Shown: positions 33,501 through 43,043 of the stretch, piece after piece
How positions within the stretch are numbered: position 1 is the first letter of the stretch
Layout of the letters: every line of letters begins with the position of its first letter
Assembly: GCA_022605405.1 (NCBI GenBank)
Contig: JABYQQ010000003.1
Span: forward strand, 744,001 to 808,000
Direction of reading: 5' to 3'
Source: Earliella scabrosa
Lineage: Eukaryota; Basidiomycota; Agaricomycetes; Polyporales; Polyporaceae
Length of the DNA: 64,000 nucleotides
The notes under the pieces: model-generated
Seen by the model: the letters and a program-made list of their open reading frames with translations, nothing else
Database searches by the model: none
Told to the model about the DNA's origin: nothing
Made by a program: the position numbers and the translations under genes

Positions 33501-34360
33501 ATCGCATCGCACGTTCTCTGGATACCGTAGATGGTATCAAGATCAACAGCGACTGCAGCCACGCCGTCTACCAGGTCCTTTAGAAAGGCTCGCTCTGCAG
33601 CTGACTTGCGCTTGATGTTAGGCGGCAGGATCTTCTCCCACCAGCCCACCCGCACTGTGGTTGTTATGAGCGCGTGGTCGGTCAGCCCACGCCCTGTAAG
33701 GTCAATGTGTGTGCGGACCTCTCCTGAGGCAGCACAGTCAGACGGTGCCCACACGAGGTCAGGGACTGTGCTGCGCAGCGTCCGGTTGTGCGGACGGTGC
33801 GTTGGAGCCCCGTCGGTGTTGACGAGACTAAGTCCGAGACCTGCCATGAGATTCATCAGATCCGCTGCTCGCGGGCTCTCATGGGGCGCATCTGGTTCCC
33901 ATACTGTTGAGTGGAGATTGAAATCCCCAACTACCAGGTCAAGCGGTGGCAGCTCTGCCGCATGGTCCTGGAGCCAGGTTAGCGCAGTGCAGCGTTCGTC
34001 ATTGTACACGTTGAGATAGTAGTGGATCTCCCCGTCGATCGTCAGCGATATCAGGATCATGTCCCGATGATTCACGATGTGCGCGCATAGCTGCGGGCGC
34101 AAGTCGACCAGTTCGCGATTCACATACGCACACACCCTCGCAGGCGTGCGCGTCTCCAAGAGTAGCCAGGCTGGATGTACTTGTGTGCCTACCAAGACTT
34201 CCCCCGCCGGGTCAGTGTTGGAGGCCACAGTTTTGATGGGGCCATAATACGGCTCCTGTACCAACAGTATGTCACACGTCCGAACCAATGTCTCGAGCAG
34301 GAAATGCAATTGGTTCGGTGTGTGGTTCACATTATTAGACACGATGCGTAAGCGGCGCAT
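30518..34360 (-). CDS. LINE ORF2: APE endonuclease, reverse transcriptase, RNase H
   Basis: 1280 residues. An AP-endonuclease-like domain occupies about residues 1-225 (SNNVNH, VQEPYYG, VVGDFNLHS near 143-150, DLVWAPS, LTDHALI). The reverse transcriptase runs from about 420 to 760, with YRPIVLLSCLGKLCEK, LAFDVAQFYPSVNHEML, VVQGSSLSPPLANLY and the catalytic FVDD (about 674-677, in place of the usual FADD). RNase H lies at about 985-1125 (FCDGSL, YDAEMI, VADNES, CPSHEG, DEDAKQ), with all four acidic positions present. A C-terminal CCHC-like knuckle (CPECGVFQDREHVLLKC) is near 1217. The element copies itself by target-primed reverse transcription. The start ATG (34358-34360) overlaps the ORF1 stop. 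Confidence 0.96.
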   Translation of the reverse strand: MRRLRIVSNNVNHTPNQLHFLLETLVRTCDILLVQEPYYGPIKTVASNTDPAGEVLVGTQVHPAWLLLETRTPARVCAYVNRELVDLRPQLCAHIVNHRDMILISLTIDGEIHYYLNVYNDERCTALTWLQDHAAELPPLDLVVGDFNLHSTVWEPDAPHESPRAADLMNLMAGLGLSLVNTDGAPTHRPHNRTLRSTVPDLVWAPSDCAASGEVRTHIDLTGRGLTDHALITTTVRVGWWEKILPPNIKRKSAAERAFLKDLVDGVAAVAVDLDTIYGIQRTCDAILLAVRTAWEAHAEAPKVSSRSKRWWNEECATALTAFRAERTRETRRAFKRAVKAAKAQFYEERIAAACEKGKRVWDVVSWTKPRSLPMYKSLIHQGRPLVELDELWEAVNTTYNSAADREVDMSFLNDIPQLDERDFPPISMQELRDAVSNVSGRSAPGADHLRWPYVAALVKHEACGEILRRLFNACIERAYWPTQFKEAVSAVIPKPKKDDYSRLKSYRPIVLLSCLGKLCEKVLAARLHYEGQKWGAFHPAQFGGTKQHSTVDAGLILVHRIRQGWARGLDTSVLAFDVAQFYPSVNHEMLLGILQKQGFNSKLVKFLKHYLSGRSTVYRWDVFTSPSFEAVGVGVVQGSSLSPPLANLYIAPVIHRLCPINQDGAGGHPWLQFFVDDALLSVSGFTLEGNVRVLEEQYRRAVTELDRVGLRVEHEKTEACHFTWKRGNPPIDLGEAPFTGQTPLEPVSVWRHLGFYLDRKLTFRAHVRFYGSRAASTAQSLLMLGNSIRGMPPAQRRVLYKSCVVPLMTYGCQLWYRRKGTKWHIDFLRKAQNTAARWITGAFRTSPVGGMEVLAGLPPIRLHIEKLVNRTGLRANTLMASHPLLAALPNPWVCNHLAPDVAFPMGTGYPDSRDTPLVALDFAGRVCTEEFAPLHAEARPGKRVLDMYGDRLTWHLEHPKKDSDALAEWMRSTLMPRLDDAMNDRRAVTVFCDGSLQPKPHCRTGAAFRAYRAGRLLFKRGIACGRATSYDAEMIAGGMGLAFATKQECETIHVVADNESALRTLLDPGMHGQQLVSIVACRNVREWLEKDNRRRVVFHWCPSHEGVEWNELVDEDAKQAAALPTDRDECSLAHAHHLLAVQLKSDWRDEYRSSPTYSGRHFLRLAAFDPPSHLSSPALKAFGDSRSCMARFCRAVLDHAPIGSFRRRFFPNESTTCPECGVFQDREHVLLKCRKYRRWWNCRGEYEFLQRVSSYRDVTTFITSNESAFSFADAPEPID

Positions 34361-36753
34361 TATGCGTCGCCCTCTCCCTCACTACGTGGCGCCCCGGAGC
34401 CCTCCTCGTGGTCCTCCGTCCGTCGCCTCTTCGTCCCCCCACGCTGCCTGCTGCTGCTGCCCTCCTGAGGCTGCTGCTGCTGCCGCTGTTGTGAGAGAAG
34501 GTTATCAGCATCCGGCGTGATGTACTCTACGCGAGATGCGAAACGCACTGATGGGCCCGCACGGGCTGCCTGAGAAGCCGGCGTTGTCGCCGCTGTCCTC
34601 GCTGACCGGTTTCGCGCAGTTGAAGGCGGGTGAGCCTGGTGCCAGGCGTGATCGTTCCGGTGCAGGTAGTAGGGGCACTCACGCGAGGTCGCGCGGTGTG
34701 CCTGTCCACAGTTGATGCACCGGGCCGGGTGCTCGCATGTCGTGGCGGTCGAGCCGCGGCAGCAGCTCGCAAGGGCGCGATGATGGCGCACCTCGTGAGG
34801 CTCGCCGCAGCGCTCGCATGTCGCAGAGTTTGCGCGACAGAGGCTCCGCACGTGTCCATAGCGAAGACACTGCGGGCACTGTGGGACTTGCCGCCTATTC
34901 TCGAGGGGCTGCGCAGTCCGCACCCCGTTCGGGAAGGGGACCTGCGTGCCCGCCAACGCACGTTGCCGGGCTAGCGTAGACGTGTCAGTGATCTCCACGA
35001 CGAGGGTCGTCGTCGAGGCACCGTTGCGTGGTGGCATGAAGCTCACCCGTCTGGCCGGGAGTACCTCCCGCCATTCAGGCGAATTTTGGAGCGCCGCCTG
35101 TGCGACTTGTTGAGCGTCGAGCGGCCGTCCGTTGTCGTCGATACAGGCCACCGCGCGGAAGCACAGCTGCGACGTGTGAGCGTACCGCTCAACTACTGCC
35201 GCAGCGGAGTTGTTCACGTCGCCGCCCCAGTTGTTGGAGCGGGCAATCTCGCGGATCGTATCCTCAATGCCCTGGGGTGGGGCGTCGACAAACTGGATGA
35301 ACATCTGGCCTGATGTTGTCCAGTCTGCCGACGACGCGCGTATACGGAGTTGCTCGTCGGCGTGTGTGGCGAGCGCGTTGTTGACGGCGCTGACAATCGT
35401 CAGTGGGCCCGCCCGCACCTCGGCTGGGGGCGGGCTGGGGAAGCGCACGTAGATGCGTCTAGACGCACCAGGAGGGCCGCGTACACGCCGCCTCTTGCCC
35501 TGCTTGCGTCGGACTTCGGCCTCGAGTCTGGAGCTAGCACGAGAGGTCGCCCGAGATGGGGCACACGCGGAGCCTCCACTCGAAGGGGGGGTTGCTGCGC
35601 GCACGGCGTCAGCATATGAGTAGGCGCGACGGGAGGACGAGCTGGCGTACGCATCGCTGACGCTGAGTATCTCCTCAAACGTCGCGTTAGGGTACCGCCG
35701 CATCAGTAGCTCAACCGTCTCCGGGTTGGGTAGGTTCGGCGCCGGGGTAGGCGCACGTCGTTCGTCGGAGGACGCGGTGTTGGAGCGTCCTCGCTTGCGC
35801 ATGGGCTGAGCCAGCGTCGGGGGCGGCGGCGTGACGGACCTGGCACGGGCTTTGCCCTTGCCCTTGTCCTTCCTGCCAGACGATGGAGTGGCCGCGCGGG
35901 AGGGCGCGGCCGATTGGAGGGAGGTGAGGTCGCTGAGAGGCGAGGTGGGCCGGGGCTGGTCCATCTCGACGTCCTCGCGTTCGAGAACATTCGGCGGCTG
36001 CGTGTTGGCGCCGGCTGCGGTTGGGTTCGACGTTTGGGTCGACGTTGGGGGCCCGGGGGGCGTGAGTTGGGGACGCTGAGGCCTGGGGTATCCCTCGGAG
36101 ATGCCCAAGCCTCGCAGCACCGACATGCAGTGTCGCGGCTCGAAGCCCAGCAGGCCGACGAAAATTTCATCTAGCTCTGCGTTGAGCGCGTCGAGCTCGT
36201 TCGCAATCGGGTTGTAGGTGGCTCGTAGAGCATTTTCTGCGTCGGCCATCGCCAGGAGGTCTGAACGGGCCGCGCGGAATAGCATACGAATGTCGTGGAT
36301 GGCGTCCGCCGTCACCTGCGTGACAATGGGCCAAGAGTCGAGGGGGGATAGACGCAGCTGCTGCGAGCGTACGTCGTAGTCACTAGAGGACGCACCATGG
36401 TCATGGTCCCCGGTGTCCTCGTTGTAGGCCGAGCTCACAGAGGGCTCAGGCGTTGGGGCCGGTGTTGCGGCGCTCTGGAATGTCGAGACGCGGATGGTGT
36501 CGTCGACGTCCATGTCGGGGTCTTCCCCGGGCTGTTCATCGAGGTCGGAGCCTCCATAGTCCACAATGTCCTCTGCATCGGGGTCGGAGCGGTCGTGCGA
36601 CCGCTCTACAACCCTGGGAGGGAGAGAACTGGTGCGTCGCAGAGGGCTGCGACTGCCAGCGGAGCGACTGCTGGACCGCGACCGCGAGCGGTTGCTCCCC
36701 AGCGGACTTGGCCTGCTGCCTCCGACGGCTTGAAAGACACGGTCAGGTGCCAT
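34360..36753 (-). CDS. LINE ORF1: gag-like protein with CCHC zinc knuckles
   Basis: About 797 residues from the ATG at 36753 (MAPDRVFQ). The frame is open a little further upstream, but the next start there would be GTG. The N-terminal half is Ser/Pro/Arg-rich and disordered. Three cysteine-rich knuckles lie near residues 625-690 (CPQCLRYGHVRSLC, CERCGEPHEVRHH, CINCGQAHRATSREC). Such ORF1 proteins bind element RNA and form the ribonucleoprotein. The stop TAA at 34360-34362 overlaps the ORF2 start as TAATG, which suggests coupled translation. Confidence 0.92.
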   Translation of the reverse strand: MAPDRVFQAVGGSRPSPLGSNRSRSRSSSRSAGSRSPLRRTSSLPPRVVERSHDRSDPDAEDIVDYGGSDLDEQPGEDPDMDVDDTIRVSTFQSAATPAPTPEPSVSSAYNEDTGDHDHGASSSDYDVRSQQLRLSPLDSWPIVTQVTADAIHDIRMLFRAARSDLLAMADAENALRATYNPIANELDALNAELDEIFVGLLGFEPRHCMSVLRGLGISEGYPRPQRPQLTPPGPPTSTQTSNPTAAGANTQPPNVLEREDVEMDQPRPTSPLSDLTSLQSAAPSRAATPSSGRKDKGKGKARARSVTPPPPTLAQPMRKRGRSNTASSDERRAPTPAPNLPNPETVELLMRRYPNATFEEILSVSDAYASSSSRRAYSYADAVRAATPPSSGGSACAPSRATSRASSRLEAEVRRKQGKRRRVRGPPGASRRIYVRFPSPPPAEVRAGPLTIVSAVNNALATHADEQLRIRASSADWTTSGQMFIQFVDAPPQGIEDTIREIARSNNWGGDVNNSAAAVVERYAHTSQLCFRAVACIDDNGRPLDAQQVAQAALQNSPEWREVLPARRVSFMPPRNGASTTTLVVEITDTSTLARQRALAGTQVPFPNGVRTAQPLENRRQVPQCPQCLRYGHVRSLCRANSATCERCGEPHEVRHHRALASCCRGSTATTCEHPARCINCGQAHRATSRECPYYLHRNDHAWHQAHPPSTARNRSARTAATTPASQAARAGPSVRFASRVEYITPDADNLLSQQRQQQQPQEGSSSRQRGGTKRRRTEDHEEGSGAPRSEGEGDA

Positions 36754-36876
36754 TTGACCCTCGGATGGGACGGAAGGGGGTGGGAAGTGGGAGTGCTGTA
36801 CGACTATCACAGGAAGTTGAGAAGCCAGGCAGCGGGCGTCTAAGCAGATGGTGGTGGTAAAGGGTCAAGGAGCGCT

Positions 36877-36891
36877 GGTAACCCCTATCTC
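36877..36891. repeat. LINE target-site duplication, right copy
   Basis: GGTAACCCCTATCTC, identical to 30314-30328, at the 5' end of the element. Downstream, the sequence resumes the LIM/FunK1 intergenic region shared with arm B. Confidence 0.95.
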
Positions 36892-37073
36892 AGTCTGACC
36901 ATTGGAGACAACTCCTCGCAAAGCAAAATATGCCTCACATCCGCCTACAACCCCTTCGAAGTTCGTAGTTCTGGCACATCTGTCCACATTCAGACGTTGA
37001 TTCCCATTTCTATAGAGCTCAGACCACCCACGGCTCTCTCACTTCGTTCCACTGGCAGACACTCCACAACAAG
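36892..37073. promoter_or_regulatory. FunK1-A upstream region and empty site of the arm B LINE
   Basis: 182 bp before the FunK1 start. It contains GTTCGTAGTTCTGG (about 36961-36974), the un-duplicated counterpart of the insertion site used by the LINE remnant in arm B. Confidence 0.6.
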
Positions 37074-39632
37074 ATGGATGACGATATGTCGCGGATGGAT
37101 GACATGGAAGCATACCTCTCGCACTACATGTCGTTTGGCAAACAAATCACGACCACGGACGTGAAAATCGCCAGGAACAGCCTAGAGACGGCGGGGATGA
37201 TAGAGGACGGGAAATGGGTCTTTGGCGATGGCGATGAAGCAGCCACGTACTCGTTCCTCGCCAAGGCTTCAAAACATCTGAATGACTCCGCCTGGGCAGA
37301 GTCCACAGGAGGCGGCTTGGGGCCACCCACTCACCTGCTCGTCGACTGTCCGAATAAACCCATCCGATCTTCCAAAGCGCGCTCGAGCTACAAGATCGAC
37401 GCTTGTCTCGTCTCTCTGACGGACGGAGTGGCACCCAAGAAGCTAACTCACGCACAGATGGCCGTTACCGCTGAGTACACAAAGAACGTCTCTGATCGGC
37501 CACAGGTAATTTATCACTTTTCGCCGCATGTCCTGCTCTCATTCCCATAGAACTGGAGGCAGCTGCTCAGCGGCGTCATCTACACCAAGAACGTGGACCC
37601 TCGGCGCAAGCACATGTTTAGCGTGCGTTTCCACACGTCCTAATCTGACCGACATACTCACGAATGTGCTCAGCTCTCGATCGAAGACGAGGAGATGACC
37701 CTCTGGTACTTCAGCCCATCCCACTCTTGTGTGTCGCCCAAGTTCAACATTAACGAGGTATGCGTCATCTCCACTGTCGTCTCTCCCGACTGACATGGTT
37801 GGTGCACAGAAGCTCGAACTCACCATCAGAATCATCCTCATGTTCATGTACGCGTCTTTGGATGAGCTCGGATTTGACCCTACCATCGTGGCGCGCACGG
37901 ATCCTGAACAGAGGAATCGAGTTTGCTACGTGTACCGAGCCGGCGAGAAATATTACAAGACGGTGCGCTCCATGTTCGAGCATGGCGGGATCCGCTATAC
38001 TGGACGAGCAACTCGCGTTTGGGAGGTTGTCGAGGTGCAAGACGCCGACAATCTGACACCCATCAGCCAGGAGCACTTTGTCCTCAAGGATTGCTGGCTC
38101 GATGACGCAGCGTCGTCCGAGCAGAAAGTCCAAGAGCAGCTCTTTGACGACATCGAGAAGGGACTAGGACGTATTCGAGAGTCGAAGGAGACAGGACGGT
38201 CGGACGTACCCCACCTCGAAGATTTACCTGCGGAGCTGTTGCAGAAAGTTGACGAATGCATCAGCAACCCCACACGGTACAAGGACTACTTCTTGACCGT
38301 CGTCAACGACTGGCAAGGGGAACCCGCGCTTGCACGCGCACCAGGCGCGAAAGCTGTTCGCAGCCTTTTCGATGACTTACCCAGAGAGCCTGTTCACACC
38401 ACCCAGGTAGGCTCCGATCAGTCTCGCTTGCAGCAAAACCCACTAGCTGTGGAAACCCGGTCGTCCGCCTCCCAGTCATTCACTCCGAGGACTCAACATC
38501 GCGCTGTCTTCAAAGAGGTCGGTACGGCGCTGCACCACGTCGACGAGCTGAAGACCATCTTGGACGCGCTACCAGACTTCCTGTTTGGTGAGCAGTTTTC
38601 CCAGAATGATCTCACGCAGTCACTCACTCGTTACATGCAGCCTTGTGGCTTCTGTATGTCGCTGGCTGGGTGCATCGAGACATCAGCACCGGCAATCTCC
38701 TTTGCTACTCTGGTCGTGGTATTCTTGCAGACTTCGAATACGCGAAGAAGTTCGATCCCAAGCCCACAGTGGAGGCAAGTTCGGAAAAGACGGTCAGTTG
38801 AATGACCACGCTCCCTCGCTGTTGCGATACTGATCCACTATATCAGGGTACGGCATTCTTTATGCCCGTTGAGATTCAGACACAGCAATGGTTGTACCAA
38901 CCAAAGCCTGAGAAGGTTCGAAGCCCGAAACAAATCCCTATCCCGCCCATCATTCACAATTACCAGCATGACGGCGAATCGCTCCTCTGGGTCGTATTGT
39001 GGACGTACTTAGTCCGCTTGGTCACCGCTCCTCCTTCCGATGTACCGGACGCCCCTCCCCAGCGTTGGCCCAGCGTCCTTGAGCTGGCCATAGCGAACAT
39101 CTTCCGGAACGACGGCCGGTGTGAACGAGCACGCGAAGATGCTCTTTTACGTCCAGACTTTTTTGCACAGAACGTCCTGGATGTCGCTTTCCCCCCAAAG
39201 GACTGGGACGTACATGGTACGGAGACCCTTCTGGACCCGTCCGAAATCCTCCGCTCTGCACTCGTACAATTTCGGGAGGCGTACCAGAACCGCAAGTACG
39301 ATACTGGCAGTATTTCCAGCTACTCCCCAGTATACAACACCCTCGCCGACACCTTCGCACTCCTGCGCAACCATCACGGCGCATGTGCAGACCAATATCC
39401 CTCCCTTCGTTCGTTCATATCGCACGTCCCGCCAAGCAGCCTTCCTGTCCGTGTGAAACGCGTACGTTCACAGCAGCCGAAGGACCACGCTCAGGCTCCA
39501 CGCAGCATCTCTGTCCGTAAATGTTCACGGCAGCCGAAGGACGACGAGGATTACCAACCTGAGAGCCAGGGCGAGGCTCAGGAGCCCGCTTTCAAGAAGC
39601 GTCGGTCGGCGGGCCCATTGCTTCGCATATGA
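37074..39632 (+). CDS. FunK1 (fungal-type protein kinase), copy A
   Basis: Six exons close in frame to 767 residues: 37074-37505, 37551-37622, 37674-37757, 37810-38587, 38641-38792 and 38847-39632. The N-terminal half (YLSHYMSFGKQ, DACLVSL, WRQLLSGVIYTKNV, LWYFSPSHSCVSPKFNINE, LELTIRIILMFMYASLDELG) is typical of FunK1 proteins. The catalytic loop WVHRDISTGNLL is at about residues 516-527. GILADFEYAKKF stands in the DFG position, followed by GTAFFMPVEI. These match the FunK1 branch of eukaryotic-like kinases, which is expanded in mushroom-forming fungi; substrates are unknown. The C-terminus is basic (KKRRSAGPLLRI), possibly a nuclear localisation signal. It forms the mirror copy of the gene at 58185-60729. 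Confidence 0.92.
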
Positions 39633-40326
39633 ACATCAACGAAGTTTCGGCGCATCCTTCGCGAGGTACCGGTCTCCGGCTTGGCCTGTACATGCCGATC
39701 GCTCCGACCATACGACCTCGGTGCCGCCGGCGTCGTTACAGATGATCAAGGGCAACTGCTTCACACCCCTGCACGTACCAACACGTCCTAGTCCTCATTC
39801 TGTGCCTCGTCTATCGTCCCCGTCTTCTCGGTCACCGGGATTGGCCCTTCACTTGTCTGACCAACGTGGACATCGACGATCGCACAGTGGGACGCGGCGT
39901 GCGGCGTTGCGAAATGCCTCCATCGATGAAAACAATCGAATGGTCCTCCAGGAGATGGAGATGTATGCCACAACTCGTGCCTTCTTGGTTGTGTATCACG
40001 AGATGCTTTCCCAATGATACCACATTCGCGTTCTCGTGCGCATGCGCACGCGCCTGGTAAACGCCAGGAATGGCTGTTGTCCTACTCTCGAGGGGAACAC
40101 CAAGCTATGTATATTCAGGTTTGCACGTGAACAAGGAAAAAGAAAGACTGATAAATAATTGTATTCATCGCGCACTCATTCTTGGCCAACGCGGGCCTGG
40201 CCGCTGCTCGTGTACTGTATAACTCCAGACGTCCTGCTTGTGGGGATAACTGGCCTCAGGTGAGCCGGGACCCACTACTGACTCCTTCCCGTACAAAGTA
40301 AGTCATTAGATAACATGGGGTATCAT
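39633..40326. other. FunK1-A 3' flank, shared with arm B
   Basis: Duplicated, apparently non-coding DNA. About 75 bp (near 39969-40043) are absent from the arm B copy. The arm ends at about 40326 within GGGGTATCAT. Confidence 0.6.
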
Positions 40327-40476
40327 TGTGGAAACACGCACTGCGACGCATATTAGAATCATCCTGGTCAGGGACAGATGGTGAGCGAAGTAGTATGGTG
40401 TAGTATGGATACGTCGGGTGGGCGCCGGCCCGGGGTGAACTTGAAGAGCAGAAAGATAAGGACGAAGGGTCCTATG

Positions 40477-41164
40477 CTACGTGAAGGTCGAGATGTCGAA
40501 TGGGACGCTGAGCTCCTCAATTTGACCTAGCTGGACAGCTTCGCACAACCAGGTTTTGCCAGGGTTGCGTGGATGACTGTGCCCAAAACATTCAATTGAT
40601 AACATTGTTTCCTGCGTCGCGGGCACCGTAGGGGTGGACCATCGGACACCCCTTGAGGCGATACCTGTTGGAACCGCCGCCCGGACCACTTAACCACTGA
40701 AAAAGTGGCAAGGTACATACTGACATCAAGAGGGCCGTTGCTCGTGGGGCCAGGCGTGGCAGGTTCCTGGATAGTGTGCTCCGGCCGTGGCCCGTTTGCA
40801 TACGGGAATCGGGGTACTTGATAGCCATGTCTACCGGGGTCGAGGAAGAGCGTAAAGGTGTTCGGCATGCTGACAGCGGTGATGCTGTGAGGCTTCTCCT
40901 GCTCGAGATTGACGGATGGATGGGGTAACAATATTCGCAAGTGATGTGAACATGGATCCCAGCCTCGTCGATGACATCGAAGAATAGCGGAGACAAGGAG
41001 AAGCACTCGCAGAACAGCTTGAGGATATGTGTGGGATAACGGCGTGCATGATCATCTGCACGATGGGTGATGAACACTGGCCTGCACTGGCATGGCGGCG
41101 TGACTGCGCACATCCCCCTGAGAGGACTCTCAGCGCGAGACTCCATCGGTAACGTCACTTCCAT
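40477..41164 (-). CDS. Unrecognised protein gene
   Basis: Three exons give a continuous product. Exon 1 runs from the ATG at 41164 (MEVTLPMESRAESPLRG, VFITHRADDHARRYPTHILKLFCECFSLSPLFFDVIDEAGIH). A putative 56-nt intron with a GTTCAC donor follows. Exon 2 reads EKPHSITAVSMPNTFTLFLDPGRHGYQVPRFPYANG and ends at a GTATGT donor after LDV. Exon 3 (about 40480-40662) reads SIASRGVRWSTPTVPATQETMLSIECFG and ends QIEELSVPFDISTFT. The splice of exon 2 to 3 is convincing because frame and sequence character continue; the first junction is weaker. No domain recognised. It lies just outside arm A. Confidence 0.5.
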
Positions 41165-41513
41165 GTTGAAGAGCTTCCGTGGCGTTCTGAATTCAGACAG
41201 TTCCTTGAGGTCGCAGCAGCGATAACGTTGGTTGCTAGGCGCGGAGTGCGAATGAGCAGCACCGAAGTTGGTTGCCCGAAGCCCGCATCGCTATAGGTCA
41301 ATCCCGTATACGTATATAAGAGGAGCAGGAACGTCCACAAGGCAATCCAGGTACTCACTAGTTGACTCTGGAGTCACCTTCTACAAGGGTGCAAGACATC
41401 CGATACGTACCATTCACCTATCTCATTTGCCTTCATTGCTCTGTCTGGTCCGTCCCGCCATACACACCTCTCTCTCGTACTCACCACAACTCGCAAATCC
41501 CATCATCCGCGCC

Positions 41514-42104
41514 ATGTCCTTCTCCATAACTCATCTTCATGCTCTCAACATCATCGTGATGGTCCCGCCGGCCACCAGTGGCGCTACGATGGGCTCCAAT
41601 GACCGTACCGAGCCGGATGACGACGCTCCTACCCCCATCCCAGAGCCGACTAACGCTGGGCTCAGCGAGGAGCCGTCATCCTTCAAGCCTCCCACCGGCC
41701 TCCCTCACGATTCACGTCCCCGAAACCTCCGCATCATCATCGACCTCCGCGACGGCTCAGCGCGATCGAGCTTGGCGACCCCGCTAAGCGCATCCGCAAC
41801 GCGCCGTGCGTCCGTCGACAGCGCGACGGTAGTGCCTCCATCCTCGCCCGTGACCCCGCGGACACGCCGCCGCGGGCGCCGGGCGAGTGCAGTGCTGGCT
41901 GGGGAAGATCGGGTCGAGTCCAACGGCTCCGAGCACCACGACTCGCATCTACACCGGGCTTTGGAGGGGCTTCGGGAGGCAACGCACCATCTGTGGGCGA
42001 AGGACACGAAGGACGAGAGTCGCCATACGGAAAGCAGTTCTGGGATGGCACAGCGAGGTCAGGTTGTCCATGCGAGCGACGACGTTACCGTGATCGTAGT
42101 GTAA
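41514..42104 (+). CDS. Small disordered protein, unrecognised
   Basis: An uninterrupted 196-codon frame from the ATG at 41514 (MSFSITHLHALNI). The N-terminus is mildly hydrophobic; the rest is rich in Ser, Thr, Pro, Arg and Asp with an Arg-rich patch (RTRRRGRRAS) and ends in DDVTVIVV. No domain, no intron. Codon composition looks like its neighbours. It is a plausible gene but could be a chance frame in GC-rich DNA. Its upstream region is shared with the divergent unrecognised gene. Confidence 0.45.
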   Translation: MSFSITHLHALNIIVMVPPATSGATMGSNDRTEPDDDAPTPIPEPTNAGLSEEPSSFKPPTGLPHDSRPRNLRIIIDLRDGSARSSLATPLSASATRRASVDSATVVPPSSPVTPRTRRRGRRASAVLAGEDRVESNGSEHHDSHLHRALEGLREATHHLWAKDTKDESRHTESSSGMAQRGQVVHASDDVTVIVV

Positions 42105-43043
42105 GATAGTAGATGAGGGGCCTTTGATGATGAGGATGTCCATAAGGGTATTTATTCGCGACTCAGGAAAGATAGGCGGATTGTAGCATACCTGTAACGA
42201 ACGCATGTACTAGAGTTAAGAGGATATATGCACGCTACCCACAGAACACATACCACCAGAAACACGATGCACATACGGTCGGCGCCGCTCTTCCCGGGGG
42301 CGCAAACGAGATGCTGAAGGATCCGGCGGATTGGGGGATGTTGCCTGCGTGTCGGGAGAGGGTGGAAGATGGCGTAAGTTGCGTACCTCGGGCTCTCAGA
42401 GTCACAGGGTATCCGGTCACAATTGGTGGTCATTCAACAACAGTCCTCTCCACGTTACATAGTCGAACCAGAGCATGGGAGCCGTACGGTGTTGAGCGTT
42501 CCCCTGGGCGCGTTGGCCATTGTTTGTACAACGGCAGCAACGCGTGGTGGGTTTCGTCCGGTATGACAAGATCCTGAGTCACGAAGCATGCGACTGTTGA
42601 TGTCCGAAGCTTGATGGCATCGGAAGTTGAGCAGATTGGGGGCCATGCATGCTGGGAACAGAGGTTCCGGGTCGAGCTGGGGTCGGGCAATGAGGGTACG
42701 AATTCAAAGTTGTCGCCAGCGCTTCTGCAGCTCCTTGGGTGATTCTACTTCTAACCCTGTTCTAACCTCCATGTTTGTTCCATCGCACAACCACAGCACA
42801 AGCTCGCACAATGAAATTTAGACATCGCTGGGTTCCCGGCGTCGATACGTAAGGGCCAACATGTCCGACAACGTGCTGAGCGTGTCTACCCCTTCTATTC
42901 TCTGGCAAAACCTGGCCATCCGACATGAGGCCAACACGTGTAGCTAGCCGAGCGCGGTGTCGGGCGATGGAAAATCTGCTGCCTATATCTCTGGCCGGGC
43001 CTGCTCTGACAACCCTTGAGTTCTGTTCCCCTACTCCCCCACC
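42105..43043. other. Intergenic, no gene supported
   Basis: About 940 bp. Only short frames without domains on either strand; contains the promoter of the BTB gene that starts at 43044. Confidence 0.45.

Larger units (their letters stand above)
30329..36876 (-). mobile_element. Full-length non-LTR retrotransposon (Tad1/I-like LINE), minus orientation
   Basis: A 6548-bp insertion bounded by a perfect 15-bp target-site duplication. It ends at its 3' side in a run of 23 T on the plus strand (30329-30351), i.e. a poly(A) tail. Two long intact ORFs (gag-like and APE-endonuclease/RT/RNase H) overlap by one base. No stop or frameshift is visible in either. Short 5' untranslated region (about 120 nt) and 3' region (about 165 nt before the tail). 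Intact ORFs plus identical target-site copies point to a recent insertion. It splits the region between the LIM fragment and the FunK1 gene of arm A. Confidence 0.95.
29673..40326 (+). repeat. Arm A of a large inverted segmental duplication
   Basis: This segment, read in reverse complement, matches 57614-63585. The left edge lies inside LIM exon 2 (last shared word near CAACAGCGTCG). The right edge is at the shared GGGGTATCAT. Removing the 6.5-kb LINE leaves about 4.1 kb. Sequence identity by eye is high in coding parts (the FunK1 proteins differ mainly in a short variable stretch) and lower in the flanks. It is not a perfect copy, so it is not a simple assembly mirror. Confidence 0.9.
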
